Origin: Rhodospirillaceae bacterium
Lineage (GTDB): Bacteria > Pseudomonadota > Alphaproteobacteria > CACIAM-22H2
Reading direction: 5' to 3'
Length of the DNA stretch: 64,000 nt
Assembly (NCBI GenBank): GCA_022843945.1
Contig: JALHMR010000015.1
Span: forward strand, 49,302-113,301
Shown: one piece after another, positions 43,844 to 52,566 of the stretch
Numbering within the stretch: the stretch's first letter is position 1
How the letters are laid out: each line of letters opens with the position of its first letter
The notes under the pieces: generated by a model
Told to the model about the DNA's origin: nothing
The model's database searches: none
Seen by the model: only the letters and a program-made list of their open reading frames with translations
Program-made: the position numbers and the translations under genes

Positions 43844-44815
43844 ATGGATCGTATGTATTCCAGTCTCAGACCCGCCTCGGCGGGTCTTTTGTTCTGCCTG
43901 GCCGCAACGGCGCCGCTTGCCGCGCAGGCCGAGATGGTCGGGCATGGCGGCATCGTCAACACCATCGCCGTCTCGCCCGATGGCACGCGCGTGCTGTCGG
44001 GCAGCTGGGATTACACGGTCCGCCTCTGGAACCTGGCGACGCAGAAGGAATTGCAGGTGCTCAACGAGCATCGCGCCAGCGTCAACGGCGTGGCCTTCCT
44101 GCCGGACGGAAAACAGGTCATCTCGGCGAGCTGGGATTCGACGCTCATCCTGTGGAGCCTCGCCGACGGTGCCGTCGTGCGGACCTACAAGGGCCACGCC
44201 AACAACGTCTCGAGCGTGGCGCTCACCCGCGACGGCAAGACCGCCGCCTCGGGTGGCTGGGACCGCACGGTGCGCGTCTGGGATATCGGTACGGGCCAGG
44301 AGATCCGCAAGCTCGAAGGCCATCAGGCCAATGTCATGGCGGTGGCCTTTCTGCCGGACGGCAGGCTGCTTTCCGGCAGCTACGACCATTCCCTGAAGCT
44401 CTGGGACCTCGAGAAGGGCGAGGAGATCGCCCATCTCACCGGCCATAACAACAGCATCAACGGCATCGCCGTGTCGGCGGACGGCAAGCGCGCGCTGTCG
44501 GCCAGCACCGACGGGACAGTGCGCATCTGGGACCTGGCGACGCGCAGCGAAACCGGCGTGCTCGAAGGCCATGCGGGATTCGTCACCACCGTCGCCCTCT
44601 CGCCGGACGGCAGGCTGGCCCTGTCGGGCGGCGGGGATCGCGCCGTACGGCTGTGGGATGTGGAGGCGCAGAAGGAGATCAAGGCATTCATCGGCCACAA
44701 ACGGCCGGTGTGGACCGTAGCCTTCGCGCGTGACGGCAAGCGCGCGCTGTCCGGCGGTCACGACGAAGTCATCAAGGTCTGGGATATCGAGAGCGGCAAC
44801 GAGATCGCGCCGTAA
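43844..44815 (+). CDS. Exported seven-repeat WD40 protein
   Basis: A 323-residue protein with a Sec signal peptide (LLFCLAATAPLAAQAE, cleaved near residue 28-30). The rest is seven WD40 repeats in a row, each ~42 residues (SPDGTRVLSGSWDYTVRLW and six others), enough for one closed beta-propeller with no further domain. Cleavage leaves a propeller-only periplasmic protein, probably a binding scaffold. It follows the fdh operon on the same strand after a hairpin, so may be separately expressed. Partner unknown. Confidence 0.82.
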   Translation: MDRMYSSLRPASAGLLFCLAATAPLAAQAEMVGHGGIVNTIAVSPDGTRVLSGSWDYTVRLWNLATQKELQVLNEHRASVNGVAFLPDGKQVISASWDSTLILWSLADGAVVRTYKGHANNVSSVALTRDGKTAASGGWDRTVRVWDIGTGQEIRKLEGHQANVMAVAFLPDGRLLSGSYDHSLKLWDLEKGEEIAHLTGHNNSINGIAVSADGKRALSASTDGTVRIWDLATRSETGVLEGHAGFVTTVALSPDGRLALSGGGDRAVRLWDVEAQKEIKAFIGHKRPVWTVAFARDGKRALSGGHDEVIKVWDIESGNEIAP

Positions 44816-44833
44816 CGCAGCAGGATGGGATCG

Positions 44834-45043
44834 TCACCCCTTCATCTGCTTTTCGCGTGCAATAGCGGATTCGACGTCATCGAAGACATCGAAGTGCACC
44901 AGTGTTTTCACGCCATATTTCTTTGTGAATCCGTCAGCCAATCCCTGCTTGTGCTCACCGATACGCCGAACCAGATCGGTGGTGACGCCGATGTAAAGGG
45001 TGCCATTCGGTCGACTGGCAAGGATGTAGACGTAGGCGGCCAT
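44834..45043 (-). pseudogene. GIY-YIG nuclease-domain gene, 3'-truncated
   Basis: The frame encodes 69 residues: YVYILASRPNGTLYIGVTTDL (GIY-YIG strand pair with catalytic Arg in LVRRIGEHK) and AIAREKQMKG, then TGA. Complete proteins of this common small family continue after the REK motif with a Trp/Arg-rich helix for about 20-25 residues. Here the sequence beyond is the end of the WD40 gene, so the last helix is lost. It may still be partly active, but looks like a degraded gene. A REP hairpin lies just upstream. Confidence 0.7.
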
Positions 45044-45085
45044 GCCATATCGTCTCTCCAGTCGTTATGCGGGCTCAGAAGATGG

Positions 45086-45105
45086 ATGCCGGCTTTCGCC
45101 GGCAT
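45086..45105. repeat. REP hairpin, single copy
   Basis: ATGCCGGC-TTTC-GCCGGCAT, the inverted-orientation counterpart of the first hairpin at 31203-31222, ending in the same GGCATGACG edge. It lies between the truncated GIY-YIG gene and the terminator of the 45-aa gene. Confidence 0.75.
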
Positions 45106-45122
45106 GACGACTGGGGGAAAAC

Positions 45123-45150
45123 GAAAGGCGCGGCCAAAGCCGCGCCTTTC
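45123..45150 (-). terminator. Intrinsic terminator of the 45-aa peptide gene
   Basis: A perfect 12-bp stem (GAAAGGCGCGGC / GCCGCGCCTTTC) with loop CAAA. On the minus strand it is followed by GTTTTCC, 42 nt past the stop of the small gene. Confidence 0.75.
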
Positions 45151-45191
45151 TGCTGTCAGCTCCGACCGGAGGCCGGAGAACTCGTCCGGAT

Positions 45192-45329
45192 TTACGAGCC
45201 CGGGTTGATGCGCACGCTCGACGGCACCGTGTAGCGCTCGGTCGCCGACTGCTGCAGCGTGGCGAGGCCGTAACTGGCAACGACCGCGAGGACGATCGTG
45301 GCCGCGATGCCGAGAATGATGCTTTTCAT
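45192..45329 (-). CDS. Small membrane protein, 45 aa
   Basis: ATG at 45329 to TAA at 45192-45194 encodes MKSIILGIAATIVLAVVASYG, an N-terminal helix, then LATLQQSATERYTVPSSVRINPGS. A strong GGGAGG lies 6 nt upstream and a perfect terminator follows, so this is a complete small transcription unit. The helix could be an uncleaved anchor or signal sequence (no clear cleavage site), leaving a ~24-residue periplasmic tail. Function unknown. Confidence 0.75.
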   Translation of the reverse strand: MKSIILGIAATIVLAVVASYGLATLQQSATERYTVPSSVRINPGS

Positions 45330-45454
45330 AGGTGCCTCCCAGTACCCCCACCGGTCGCGTTCGCCGCGCCGCTGGTTAACCCTCGTAGGATACCCGAAGA
45401 GAGCCGAAATTCAAGCGCTTAAAGCACCTGTGGAAGACCCGAAAGGGCCCGGAA

Positions 45455-45835
45455 TCACGGCGTTTTGGTCGCCGATTTCAGGTAGGCGATCAGGTCCTCG
45501 CGGTCCTCATCGAGCGACAGGCCGCCATACATCTTGGTGCCCGGCACGAAGCCTTCCGAGTCCTTGAGATAGGCGTCGAGGGTCTGGTCGGTCCAGATGA
45601 TGCCGGAGGCCTTGAGCGCGTCCGAATAGCGGAAATCGGCAACGCTGCCGGCCACCCGGCCGAACAACCCGTGCAGCCGCGGACCGACGCGATTGCGGCC
45701 ATTCGCTTCGAGCGTGTGGCAGCTCACGCATTTGCGATAGACCTGTTCGCCGCGCGCGGCGTCGGCGGCCCAGGCCGGTGAGGTGAGGGCGCTCAGCACA
45801 CACAGGGCAATCGCAGCGCCCGTCCGTCGACTCAA
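45455..45835 (-). CDS. Periplasmic class I cytochrome c
   Basis: A 126-residue mono-heme cytochrome c. The signal peptide ends at SPAWA-ADA (~residue 23). The heme motif is CVSCH and the axial Met lies in PGTKMYGG; GPRLHGLFGR is the typical Pro/Gly segment of mitochondrial-type (cytochrome c2) proteins. It carries electrons to oxidases or other acceptors in the periplasm. Followed on the same strand by no close gene. Confidence 0.9.
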   Translation of the reverse strand: MSRRTGAAIALCVLSALTSPAWAADAARGEQVYRKCVSCHTLEANGRNRVGPRLHGLFGRVAGSVADFRYSDALKASGIIWTDQTLDAYLKDSEGFVPGTKMYGGLSLDEDREDLIAYLKSATKTP

Positions 45836-45868
45836 GATCGTTCTCCGTTCGCTCCGGGAGCGGCCTTC

Positions 45869-46945
45869 TCAGGGGGCCGTACGCCGGCCGGTCCGGCGCA
45901 GGGTCTCGGCCAGTTCCGTCTCACCGATCATTTCCGCCGCGGCGGCCGCGGTCCAGCCGTCGCGCGCCTCGATATTTACATCGGCTCCGGCGGCAATCAA
46001 TCGTCCGACCAGGGTCGCCAGTCCGCGGTTGGCGGCCAGCATCAGCGCCGTATGGCCTTCCGGATCGCTCACCGCATTGACCTCCGCCCGGGCGGCCAGC
46101 AGAAGCTCGACGCTGGCCCGGTCGTCGCGCTTGACCGCATGCATCAGCGCCGTCTCGCCGCGCTCGCGGCCATTGGGATCGATGCCGGCTTCCAGCACCG
46201 CCGCAACCGTATCGCTGTCGCCGCGCGCGATGGCGCGAATCAGCGGCGTGCGGCCGTCGCCGGCCACGGCATCGGCGCGCGCTCCGGCGCGGGCGAGACG
46301 CCGGACCACGGCGGCATGGCCCTGTTCGGCGGCGAGCAGCAGGGCCGTGCTGCCATCGGGGCGCCGCGCCTGGATATCGGCGCCGGCGTCGAGGAGAAGC
46401 TGAACCACCGCGTCGCCGCCGCCGGCCGCCGCCTGCATCAGCACCGTGGTTCCGTCATGGGAAGCGGCCCGGCTGTCGGCGCCGCGCGCCATCAGCTCGA
46501 CAACGAGCTCGGCGCTGGCCGCGCGCGCCGCCAGCATCAGGGCCGTGACGCCGGTGCGCGTTTCTCCGCCACCCGCCGGCGCGCCGCGCTCGAGCAGGGT
46601 CACGGCGATATCGAAATGACCGCGACGGGCGGCGAGGGTGAGGGCATCGGCGCCGTAGCGTTCCTCGCGCAGCGCGATGTCCGCGCCCCCCGCCAGCAGC
46701 TGGCGCACGACCAGCGCGTGGCCGTTGAGGGTCGCGCTCATCAGGGCGGTGAGGCCGTTGGCGCCGCGGGCATCGGGATTGGCGCCCCGGCCCAGCAGCT
46801 GTTCCACGGCGCCCAGCTCGCCGGCGCCGGCTGAATCCACGAGCCAGCGGTCGAGCGCCGCCTGCGGCGCCGGGGTGGTGGTCGGCTGGGCCGCCGCGAG
46901 GGGCGATATAAATATAATGAATACAATTACATAGCGGGATAACAT
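45869..46945 (-). CDS. Exported ankyrin-repeat protein
   Basis: A 358-residue protein. After a hydrophobic signal (YVIVFIIFISPLAAAQ) it has about nine ankyrin repeats (GANGLTALMSATLNGHALVVRQLLAGGADI and others) running nearly to the end. Ankyrin stacks bind other proteins; partner unknown. I chose the ATG at 46945; the frame extends to 47077 across the divergent chpT gene start. AT-rich DNA at 46905-46945 forms the signal region. It is 33 nt upstream of the cytochrome c gene on the same strand. Confidence 0.82.
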   Translation of the reverse strand: MLSRYVIVFIIFISPLAAAQPTTTPAPQAALDRWLVDSAGAGELGAVEQLLGRGANPDARGANGLTALMSATLNGHALVVRQLLAGGADIALREERYGADALTLAARRGHFDIAVTLLERGAPAGGGETRTGVTALMLAARAASAELVVELMARGADSRAASHDGTTVLMQAAAGGGDAVVQLLLDAGADIQARRPDGSTALLLAAEQGHAAVVRRLARAGARADAVAGDGRTPLIRAIARGDSDTVAAVLEAGIDPNGRERGETALMHAVKRDDRASVELLLAARAEVNAVSDPEGHTALMLAANRGLATLVGRLIAAGADVNIEARDGWTAAAAAEMIGETELAETLRRTGRRTAP

Positions 46946-47037
46946 AGGGCGTTTTCCGGCGCGTCGCGCTACCTCTGCAAGCAGCTTGAAAATACCGCCA
47001 ACACGGGCGAGGCTCCGCCCGATCACAAGGGGGAAGT

Positions 47038-47685
47038 ATGCCTCAGGACCTGGAACTCGCCGAACTGATGGCGGCACGCCTGTGCCATGACCTGGTCGGA
47101 CCGATTGGCGCGGTGTCGAACGGCGTCGAGCTGCTTGGCGACGGCGGCCCGCCGGATCCCGAGGTCAACGCGCTCATTGCCCAGTCGGCGCGCCAGGCCT
47201 CGCGGCGGCTGCAATGGTTCCGCATCGCCTTCGGCACCGCGAACGTGCTTCCGGCCTCGGGAATCCTCGCCGAAACCAGGCGCCTGGCGAGCGGTCTCTA
47301 CGAGGAGGGGCGGGTGACGCTCGATTGGCCGTCTCCCGATGCGGAGGCCGAGGCGGCCGCTTCGCGCCTGGCCGCCAAGATCATTCTCAACCTGGCCTTG
47401 CTGGCGCTCGAGGTCCTGCCGCGCGGCGGATCCGTCCAGGCCCGGCTGGTCGGCAGTGGCGGCGCGCTGAGCGTCCAGATGACCGCCACGGGCAGCGGGG
47501 CGCGCATTCCCGACGATATCCAGGTGGCGCTGAAGCCGGGGGCGAGCAGCGCCGAGCTGACGCCGAAATCGATCCCGGCCTTCCTGGCGGTGCGCGTCGC
47601 GGAGGCCATCGGCACGCGGATCAACCAGTCGGCATCGGTCGATCGCGTCGAATTTTCAATCAACGTGCCGACCGCCGCGGCGTAG
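47038..47685 (+). CDS. chpT: Histidine phosphotransferase, ChpT-like
   Basis: A 215-residue protein with the ChpT pattern ARLCHDLVGPIGAVSNGVELL; H17 is the expected phospho-accepting His. The C-terminal half is a degenerate ATPase-like fold. In Caulobacter ChpT passes phosphate from CckA to CtrA and CpdR. ctrA itself lies 10 kb downstream, and the che genes start right after. Preceded by GGGGGAAG. Confidence 0.85.
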   Translation: MPQDLELAELMAARLCHDLVGPIGAVSNGVELLGDGGPPDPEVNALIAQSARQASRRLQWFRIAFGTANVLPASGILAETRRLASGLYEEGRVTLDWPSPDAEAEAAASRLAAKIILNLALLALEVLPRGGSVQARLVGSGGALSVQMTATGSGARIPDDIQVALKPGASSAELTPKSIPAFLAVRVAEAIGTRINQSASVDRVEFSINVPTAAA

Positions 47686-47866
47686 CCACGGCCGCTCATT
47701 GGAGCGGATTTTAGGCATTTTATTGCGATATTCCACAGGGATAGGCGTTTGCCCTTTTACGCCTCCTTAAGCTTCCTCTGTCAGCTTTGCGGCATCGAAC
47801 CAGTAGCGGGAGGAGCGGGTCGTCGGCCCGTAACTGCTGCGCAAAGCAAGGCAAAGGGACCGCGAG

Positions 47867-50500
47867 ATGGACGACCTCCTGCGCGAATTTCTCACCGAAA
47901 CCTCCGAGAGCCTGGCGCTCCTGGATCTCGAGCTCGTGAGGCTCGAACAAAATCCCAACGATCCAGCACTGCTCGGAAACATTTTCCGCATCGTCCACAC
48001 GATCAAGGGAACCTGCGGGTTCCTCGGCCTGCCGCGGCTCGAAGCCGTGGCGCATGCCTCCGAAAACGTGCTCGGCAAGGTGCGCGACGGCGAACTCGTC
48101 GTCACGCCGGACGCCGTCACCCTGATCCTCGAATCCCTCGACCGCATCAAGAACCTGCTCAGCGTGCTCGAGCAAACCGAGACCGAGCCCGCGGGCGAGG
48201 ACAAGGACCTGATCAAGCGGCTGAATGCCTTCGCCGAAGCCGGCAGCGTTCCGGCGCCGGTCGCCGCGCCGGCCCCGGTCCCCGCCGCCGCACCGGTCGA
48301 GGACGACATGGGCTTCACGCCCGTGCCGGCCGCCGACACCGGCAAGAACATGCAGATCGCGGCCGAGGAGCCGGTGGCCGAGCCGGTCGCCGCCGCCGCG
48401 CCCGCCGCCGCCACGAGTTTCGCCGCCGAAACCAGGGACTCGGCCGTGGCCGCGCAGAGCATCCGCGTCGGCGTTGACGTGCTCGAGAACCTGATGACCA
48501 TGGTCAGCGAGCTGGTGCTCACCCGCAACCAGCTGCTGCAGATCATGCGCTCGCAGAAGGACACCGATTTCGTCACGCCGCTGCAGCGCCTGAACCACGT
48601 CACGTCGGAGCTGCAGGAAGGCGTCATGAAGACGCGCATGCAGCCGATCGGCAACGCCTGGGCCAAGCTGCCGCGCCTGGTGCGCGACCTGAGCCACGAG
48701 CTCAACAAGAAGATCGACCTGCAGATGCTCGGTGCCGAGACCGAGCTCGACCGCCAGGTCCTTGAGCTGATCAAGGATCCGCTCACCCACCTGGTGCGCA
48801 ACTGCGCCGATCACGGTCTCGAAGTGCCGGCCGACCGCCGCGCCGCGGGCAAGGCCGAGACCGGCCGCATCACGCTCAATGCCTTCCACGAGGGCGGCCA
48901 CATCGTCATCGAGATCTCGGATGACGGGAAGGGCCTGCCGCTCGACAAGATCCGCGCCAAGGCCGTCGCCAACAAGCTGGCGAGCGAAAGCGAGGCGGCG
49001 GCGCTCAGCGACCAGCAGGTCATGCAGTTCATCTTCAAGGCCGGGTTCTCCACCGCGGCCCAGGTGACCAGCGTGTCCGGCCGCGGCGTCGGCATGGACG
49101 TGGTTCGTACGAATATCGAGAAGATCGGCGGCACCGTCGAGCTCAAGTCGCAGCTCGGCAAGGGCACGGCCTTCGTCATCAAGATCCCGCTCACCCTGGC
49201 CATCGTCTCGGCGCTCATCGTCGAGGCCTCGGGCGAGCGCTTCGCCATCCCGCAGATCAGCGTGCTCGAGCTGGTGCGCGCCGGGGCGGGCTCGGAGAGC
49301 AAGATCGAGCGCATCAACGACGCGCCGTTCCTCCGCCTGCGCAACCGCATCCTGCCGCTGGTCAGCCTGCACGACCTGCTCGGCCTCGACGCCGCCAAGA
49401 AGGCGAACTCGACCGAGACCTTCATCGTCGTCACCCAGGTCGGCAACTACACCTTCGGCATCATGGTCGACCGCGTCTTCGACACCGAGGAAATCGTGGT
49501 CAAGCCGGTGGCGCCGATCCTGCGCGATGTCGGCATGTTCGCCGGCAACACCATCCTGGGCGATGGCAGCGTCATCATGATCCTCGATCCGAACGGCATC
49601 GCCGCCGCCTCGGGCGGGGCGGCCAATGCCGAGAGCGCGCACGGCGCCGAGACCGCTTCCCAGGCCGGCCTGGACGGCGAGCGCGTCACGCTGCTCGTCT
49701 TCCGCACCGGCCAGTCGGCGCCCAAGGCGGTGCCGCTGGCCCTCATCGCCCGCCTCGAGGAGGTCGACGGCAAGTCGATCGAGTACGGCGACGGCCGGCC
49801 GGTCGTGCAGTACCGCGGCCGCCTGATGCCGCTGGTCACCATGGACAAGAGCTACGAGGCCAAGCGCGAGGGCCGCCAGCCGGTTCTCGTCTTCGCCGAC
49901 GGCGTGCGCTCGATGGGCCTGCTGGTCGACGAGATCGTCGACATCGTCGAGGAGCGCCTGAAGATCGAGCTCGCGGCCGACCGCCCGGGCTATGTCGGCA
50001 GCGCCATCGTCGCCGGCAAGTCGACCGACATCATCGATACCGGCCATTACCTGACCCAGGCCTATCCGGACTGGTTCGGCGCCATGGACCGCCACGGCGG
50101 CAACGGCGCCTCGCCGAAGGGCGACCCGGGCAAGAAGCTGCTGCTGGTCGATGACAGCCCGTTCTTCCGCAATCTGCTCGCACCCCTGCTGTCGACCGCC
50201 GGTTACGAGGTGACCACGGCCGAGAGCGCCGACCAGGCGCTGGGCCTGTGCGACGCCGGCAAGGACTTCGATGTGATCGTCAGTGATATCGAAATGCCCG
50301 GCATGGACGGCTTCGCCTTCTGCGAGGCGGTGCGCAGCAACGCCCGCTGGCAGGAGACGCCGCTGGTGGCCCTGACCTCGCGCACGGCGCCGGCGGATAT
50401 CGACCGCGGCCGGCGCGTCGGCTTCACCGACTACATTGCCAAGCTCGACCGCGAGGCGCTGCTGCGCACGCTGTCCGAGACCACCAGAGGTGCCGCATGA
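47867..50500 (+). CDS. cheA: Chemotaxis histidine kinase CheA with C-terminal receiver domain
   Basis: An 877-residue hybrid kinase. Order: Hpt domain (H44 in IVHTIKGTCGFLG), an Ala/Pro/Glu-rich linker (~120-195), dimerisation domain (VLENLMTMVSELVLTRNQLL), HATPase (N-box DPLTHLVRNCADHG, GRGVGMDVV), CheW-like domain and a C-terminal REC with D807 (VSDIEMPGMDG). I see no P2 CheY-binding domain in the linker. It phosphorylates CheY and CheB. The start codon follows GGGACCGCGAG; the last 4 nt overlap cheW. Confidence 0.92.
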   Translation: MDDLLREFLTETSESLALLDLELVRLEQNPNDPALLGNIFRIVHTIKGTCGFLGLPRLEAVAHASENVLGKVRDGELVVTPDAVTLILESLDRIKNLLSVLEQTETEPAGEDKDLIKRLNAFAEAGSVPAPVAAPAPVPAAAPVEDDMGFTPVPAADTGKNMQIAAEEPVAEPVAAAAPAAATSFAAETRDSAVAAQSIRVGVDVLENLMTMVSELVLTRNQLLQIMRSQKDTDFVTPLQRLNHVTSELQEGVMKTRMQPIGNAWAKLPRLVRDLSHELNKKIDLQMLGAETELDRQVLELIKDPLTHLVRNCADHGLEVPADRRAAGKAETGRITLNAFHEGGHIVIEISDDGKGLPLDKIRAKAVANKLASESEAAALSDQQVMQFIFKAGFSTAAQVTSVSGRGVGMDVVRTNIEKIGGTVELKSQLGKGTAFVIKIPLTLAIVSALIVEASGERFAIPQISVLELVRAGAGSESKIERINDAPFLRLRNRILPLVSLHDLLGLDAAKKANSTETFIVVTQVGNYTFGIMVDRVFDTEEIVVKPVAPILRDVGMFAGNTILGDGSVIMILDPNGIAAASGGAANAESAHGAETASQAGLDGERVTLLVFRTGQSAPKAVPLALIARLEEVDGKSIEYGDGRPVVQYRGRLMPLVTMDKSYEAKREGRQPVLVFADGVRSMGLLVDEIVDIVEERLKIELAADRPGYVGSAIVAGKSTDIIDTGHYLTQAYPDWFGAMDRHGGNGASPKGDPGKKLLLVDDSPFFRNLLAPLLSTAGYEVTTAESADQALGLCDAGKDFDVIVSDIEMPGMDGFAFCEAVRSNARWQETPLVALTSRTAPADIDRGRRVGFTDYIAKLDREALLRTLSETTRGAA

Positions 50501-50964
50501 ACGACAAGCTCACCCACGCGGCCGGCGCTGCCAGCGATTTCGTCACCATGACGATCGCCGACCAGCTGTTCGGCATCCCGGTCCTCGCCGTCCAGGACGT
50601 GCTCGGGCCGCAACGCATCACGCGCATCCCGCTCGCTCCGCGCGAGGTGGCCGGCGCCCTCAACCTGCGCGGCCGCATCGTCACGGCGATCGACGTGCGC
50701 AGCCGCCTGAACCTGCCGGCGCGCACCGCCGACAGCCAGGGCATGAGCGTCGTCGTCGACCACAAGGGCGAGCTCTACAGCCTGATCGTCGACGCGGTCG
50801 GCGAGGTGATGAGCCTGCCGGCCGACGCCTTCGAGCGCAATCCCGCCACCCTCGATCCGCGCTGGCGCGAAGTCTCGGGCGGCATCTACCGCCTGCAGGG
50901 CAAGCTCCTGGTGGTTCTCGAGGTCGAGCGCCTGCTCAACATGCGCCGCGCCGAGGCCGCTTGA
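50497..50964 (+). CDS. cheW: Chemotaxis coupling protein CheW
   Basis: A 155-residue single CheW domain (FVTMTIADQLFGIPVLAVQDVL, LAPREVAGALNLRGRIVTAIDVR). It bridges chemoreceptors and CheA. Starts with ATGA overlap to cheA; cheY follows after 62 nt. No receptor gene is in the window. Confidence 0.92.
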   Translation: MNDKLTHAAGAASDFVTMTIADQLFGIPVLAVQDVLGPQRITRIPLAPREVAGALNLRGRIVTAIDVRSRLNLPARTADSQGMSVVVDHKGELYSLIVDAVGEVMSLPADAFERNPATLDPRWREVSGGIYRLQGKLLVVLEVERLLNMRRAEAA

Positions 50965-51026
50965 GCCCCGACGGCAACCCCCTCACGAACGGAGGCGAGG
51001 CCTCAGAGCCGCTCCGGAGAACACCG

Positions 51027-51392
51027 ATGAAAAGCTGCCTGATCGTCGACGATTCCAAAGTCATCCGCATGGTTGCCCGGCGCATCCTGGAAGGGCTGCA
51101 ATTCGAGATCATGGAGGCCGCCGACGGCAAGATCGCCCTCGAGACCTGCCTGAAGACGATGCCCGACGCGATCCTGCTCGACTGGAATATGCCGGTGATG
51201 AACGGCATCGACTTTCTGCGCGCGCTGCGCGGGCTCGACGGCGGCGCCGCTCCGCGCGTGGTGTTTTGCACCACCGAAAACGACCTCGCCCATATCCAGG
51301 AGGCGATCTCGGCCGGTGCGAACGAGTACATCATGAAGCCGTTCGACAGCGACATCATCGAGGCCAAGTTCTCCCAGATCGGCCTGATCTAA
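51027..51392 (+). CDS. cheY: Chemotaxis response regulator CheY
   Basis: A 121-residue stand-alone receiver. Acidic pair at DD8-9, phospho-acceptor D52 (LLDWNMPVMNG), T in CTTEN and K in IMKPFD. It binds the flagellar switch when phosphorylated by CheA. The chosen ATG 51027 follows CGGAGAAC. The frame upstream is a shadow of cheW. Confidence 0.9.
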   Translation: MKSCLIVDDSKVIRMVARRILEGLQFEIMEAADGKIALETCLKTMPDAILLDWNMPVMNGIDFLRALRGLDGGAAPRVVFCTTENDLAHIQEAISAGANEYIMKPFDSDIIEAKFSQIGLI

Positions 51393-51411
51393 GGCCACCG
51401 GCACCATCGTC

Positions 51412-52566
51412 ATGGTTCAAGCCGCTGCCGAACCCAGCGCCACGGGCGGTGCTGCCGCCAACCCGATCCGGGTCATGGTGGTCGACGATTCGGCCGTCAT
51501 CCGCGGCCTGCTGACCCGCACCCTCGAAGCCGATCCCGACATCGCGGTCGTCGCCTCGGTCGGCAACGGCCAGATGGCGATCTCGGCCCTCGGCCGCGCC
51601 GACACCGACGTCGTCGTGCTCGATATCGAGATGCCGGTGATGGACGGGCTCACGGCGCTGCCCCAGCTGCTCAAAGCCTCGCCCGACGTGAAGATCATCG
51701 TCGCCTCGACGCTGACCCAGAAGAACGCCCAGATCAGCCTCAAGGCGCTGTCCGCCGGTGCCTCCGACTACGTGGCCAAGCCGAGCTCCTCGCAGCTCAA
51801 CGCCGCCGCCGATTTCAAGCGCGAGCTGGTCGACAAGATCAAGGCGCTGGGCCGCGCCCGGCGCGCCGCGCGCCAACGCAGCGGCGGCGCCCTCTCCAAG
51901 GCCGAGCTGCCCTTCCGCCCGGCGGCGGGCACCAAGACAATCCCGGCGGGACCCGCCCCGATCGTGCTGCGCGCGCCCTCGCGCACCGCTCCGGCGGTGA
52001 TCGCCATCGGCAGCTCCACCGGCGGCCCGCAGGCCCTGTTCAGCGTGCTGGGCGCGCTGCCGGCCAGCGTGACCCAGCCGATCCTGATCACCCAGCACAT
52101 GCCGCCGACCTTCACCACCATCCTGGCGCAGCACATCGCCCGCGTCGCCAACCGGCCGACGGCCGAGGCGGTGGACGGCGAGTCGGTCAAGGCCGGCCGC
52201 ATCTACCTGGCGCCCGGCGACTTCCACATGCGCGTCGAGGCCAGCGGCACCGACCGGGTGCTGCGCATCTCCAAGGATCCGCCGGAGAATTTCTGCCGCC
52301 CGGCCGTCGACCCCATGCTGCGCAGCCTGGCCCAGGTCTACGGACCGGCCGTGCTCACCGTGATCCTCACCGGCATGGGCTCGGACGGCGCCAAGGGCGG
52401 GCAGGCGATCGTCGCCGCCGGCGGCACGGTCGTGGCCCAGGACGAGACCACCAGCGTCGTCTGGGGCATGCCGGGAGCCGCCGCCGCGGCCGGCATCTGC
52501 AGCGCCGTGCTCTCGATCTCGGAGATCGCGCCAGCCATCGCCAAGATGGCGGGGGGGCGCGCATGA
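51412..52566 (+). CDS. cheB: Chemotaxis protein-glutamate methylesterase CheB
   Basis: A 384-residue protein: N-terminal receiver (DD at 25-26, D71 in VLDIEMPVMDG), an Ala-rich linker, then the methylesterase domain with catalytic Ser in GSSTGGPQAL, His in TQHMPPTF and Asp in GMGSDGAKGG. It removes methyl groups from receptors. It overlaps cheR by 4 nt. Confidence 0.92.
   Translation: MVQAAAEPSATGGAAANPIRVMVVDDSAVIRGLLTRTLEADPDIAVVASVGNGQMAISALGRADTDVVVLDIEMPVMDGLTALPQLLKASPDVKIIVASTLTQKNAQISLKALSAGASDYVAKPSSSQLNAAADFKRELVDKIKALGRARRAARQRSGGALSKAELPFRPAAGTKTIPAGPAPIVLRAPSRTAPAVIAIGSSTGGPQALFSVLGALPASVTQPILITQHMPPTFTTILAQHIARVANRPTAEAVDGESVKAGRIYLAPGDFHMRVEASGTDRVLRISKDPPENFCRPAVDPMLRSLAQVYGPAVLTVILTGMGSDGAKGGQAIVAAGGTVVAQDETTSVVWGMPGAAAAAGICSAVLSISEIAPAIAKMAGGRA

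Noticed and set aside
47720..50095. Long reverse-strand open frame (791 codons) opposite cheA
   Set aside because: Its composition (His, Asp, Gln, Gly, Arg rich) is that of an antisense frame of a high-GC gene; cheA has clear domains on the other strand.
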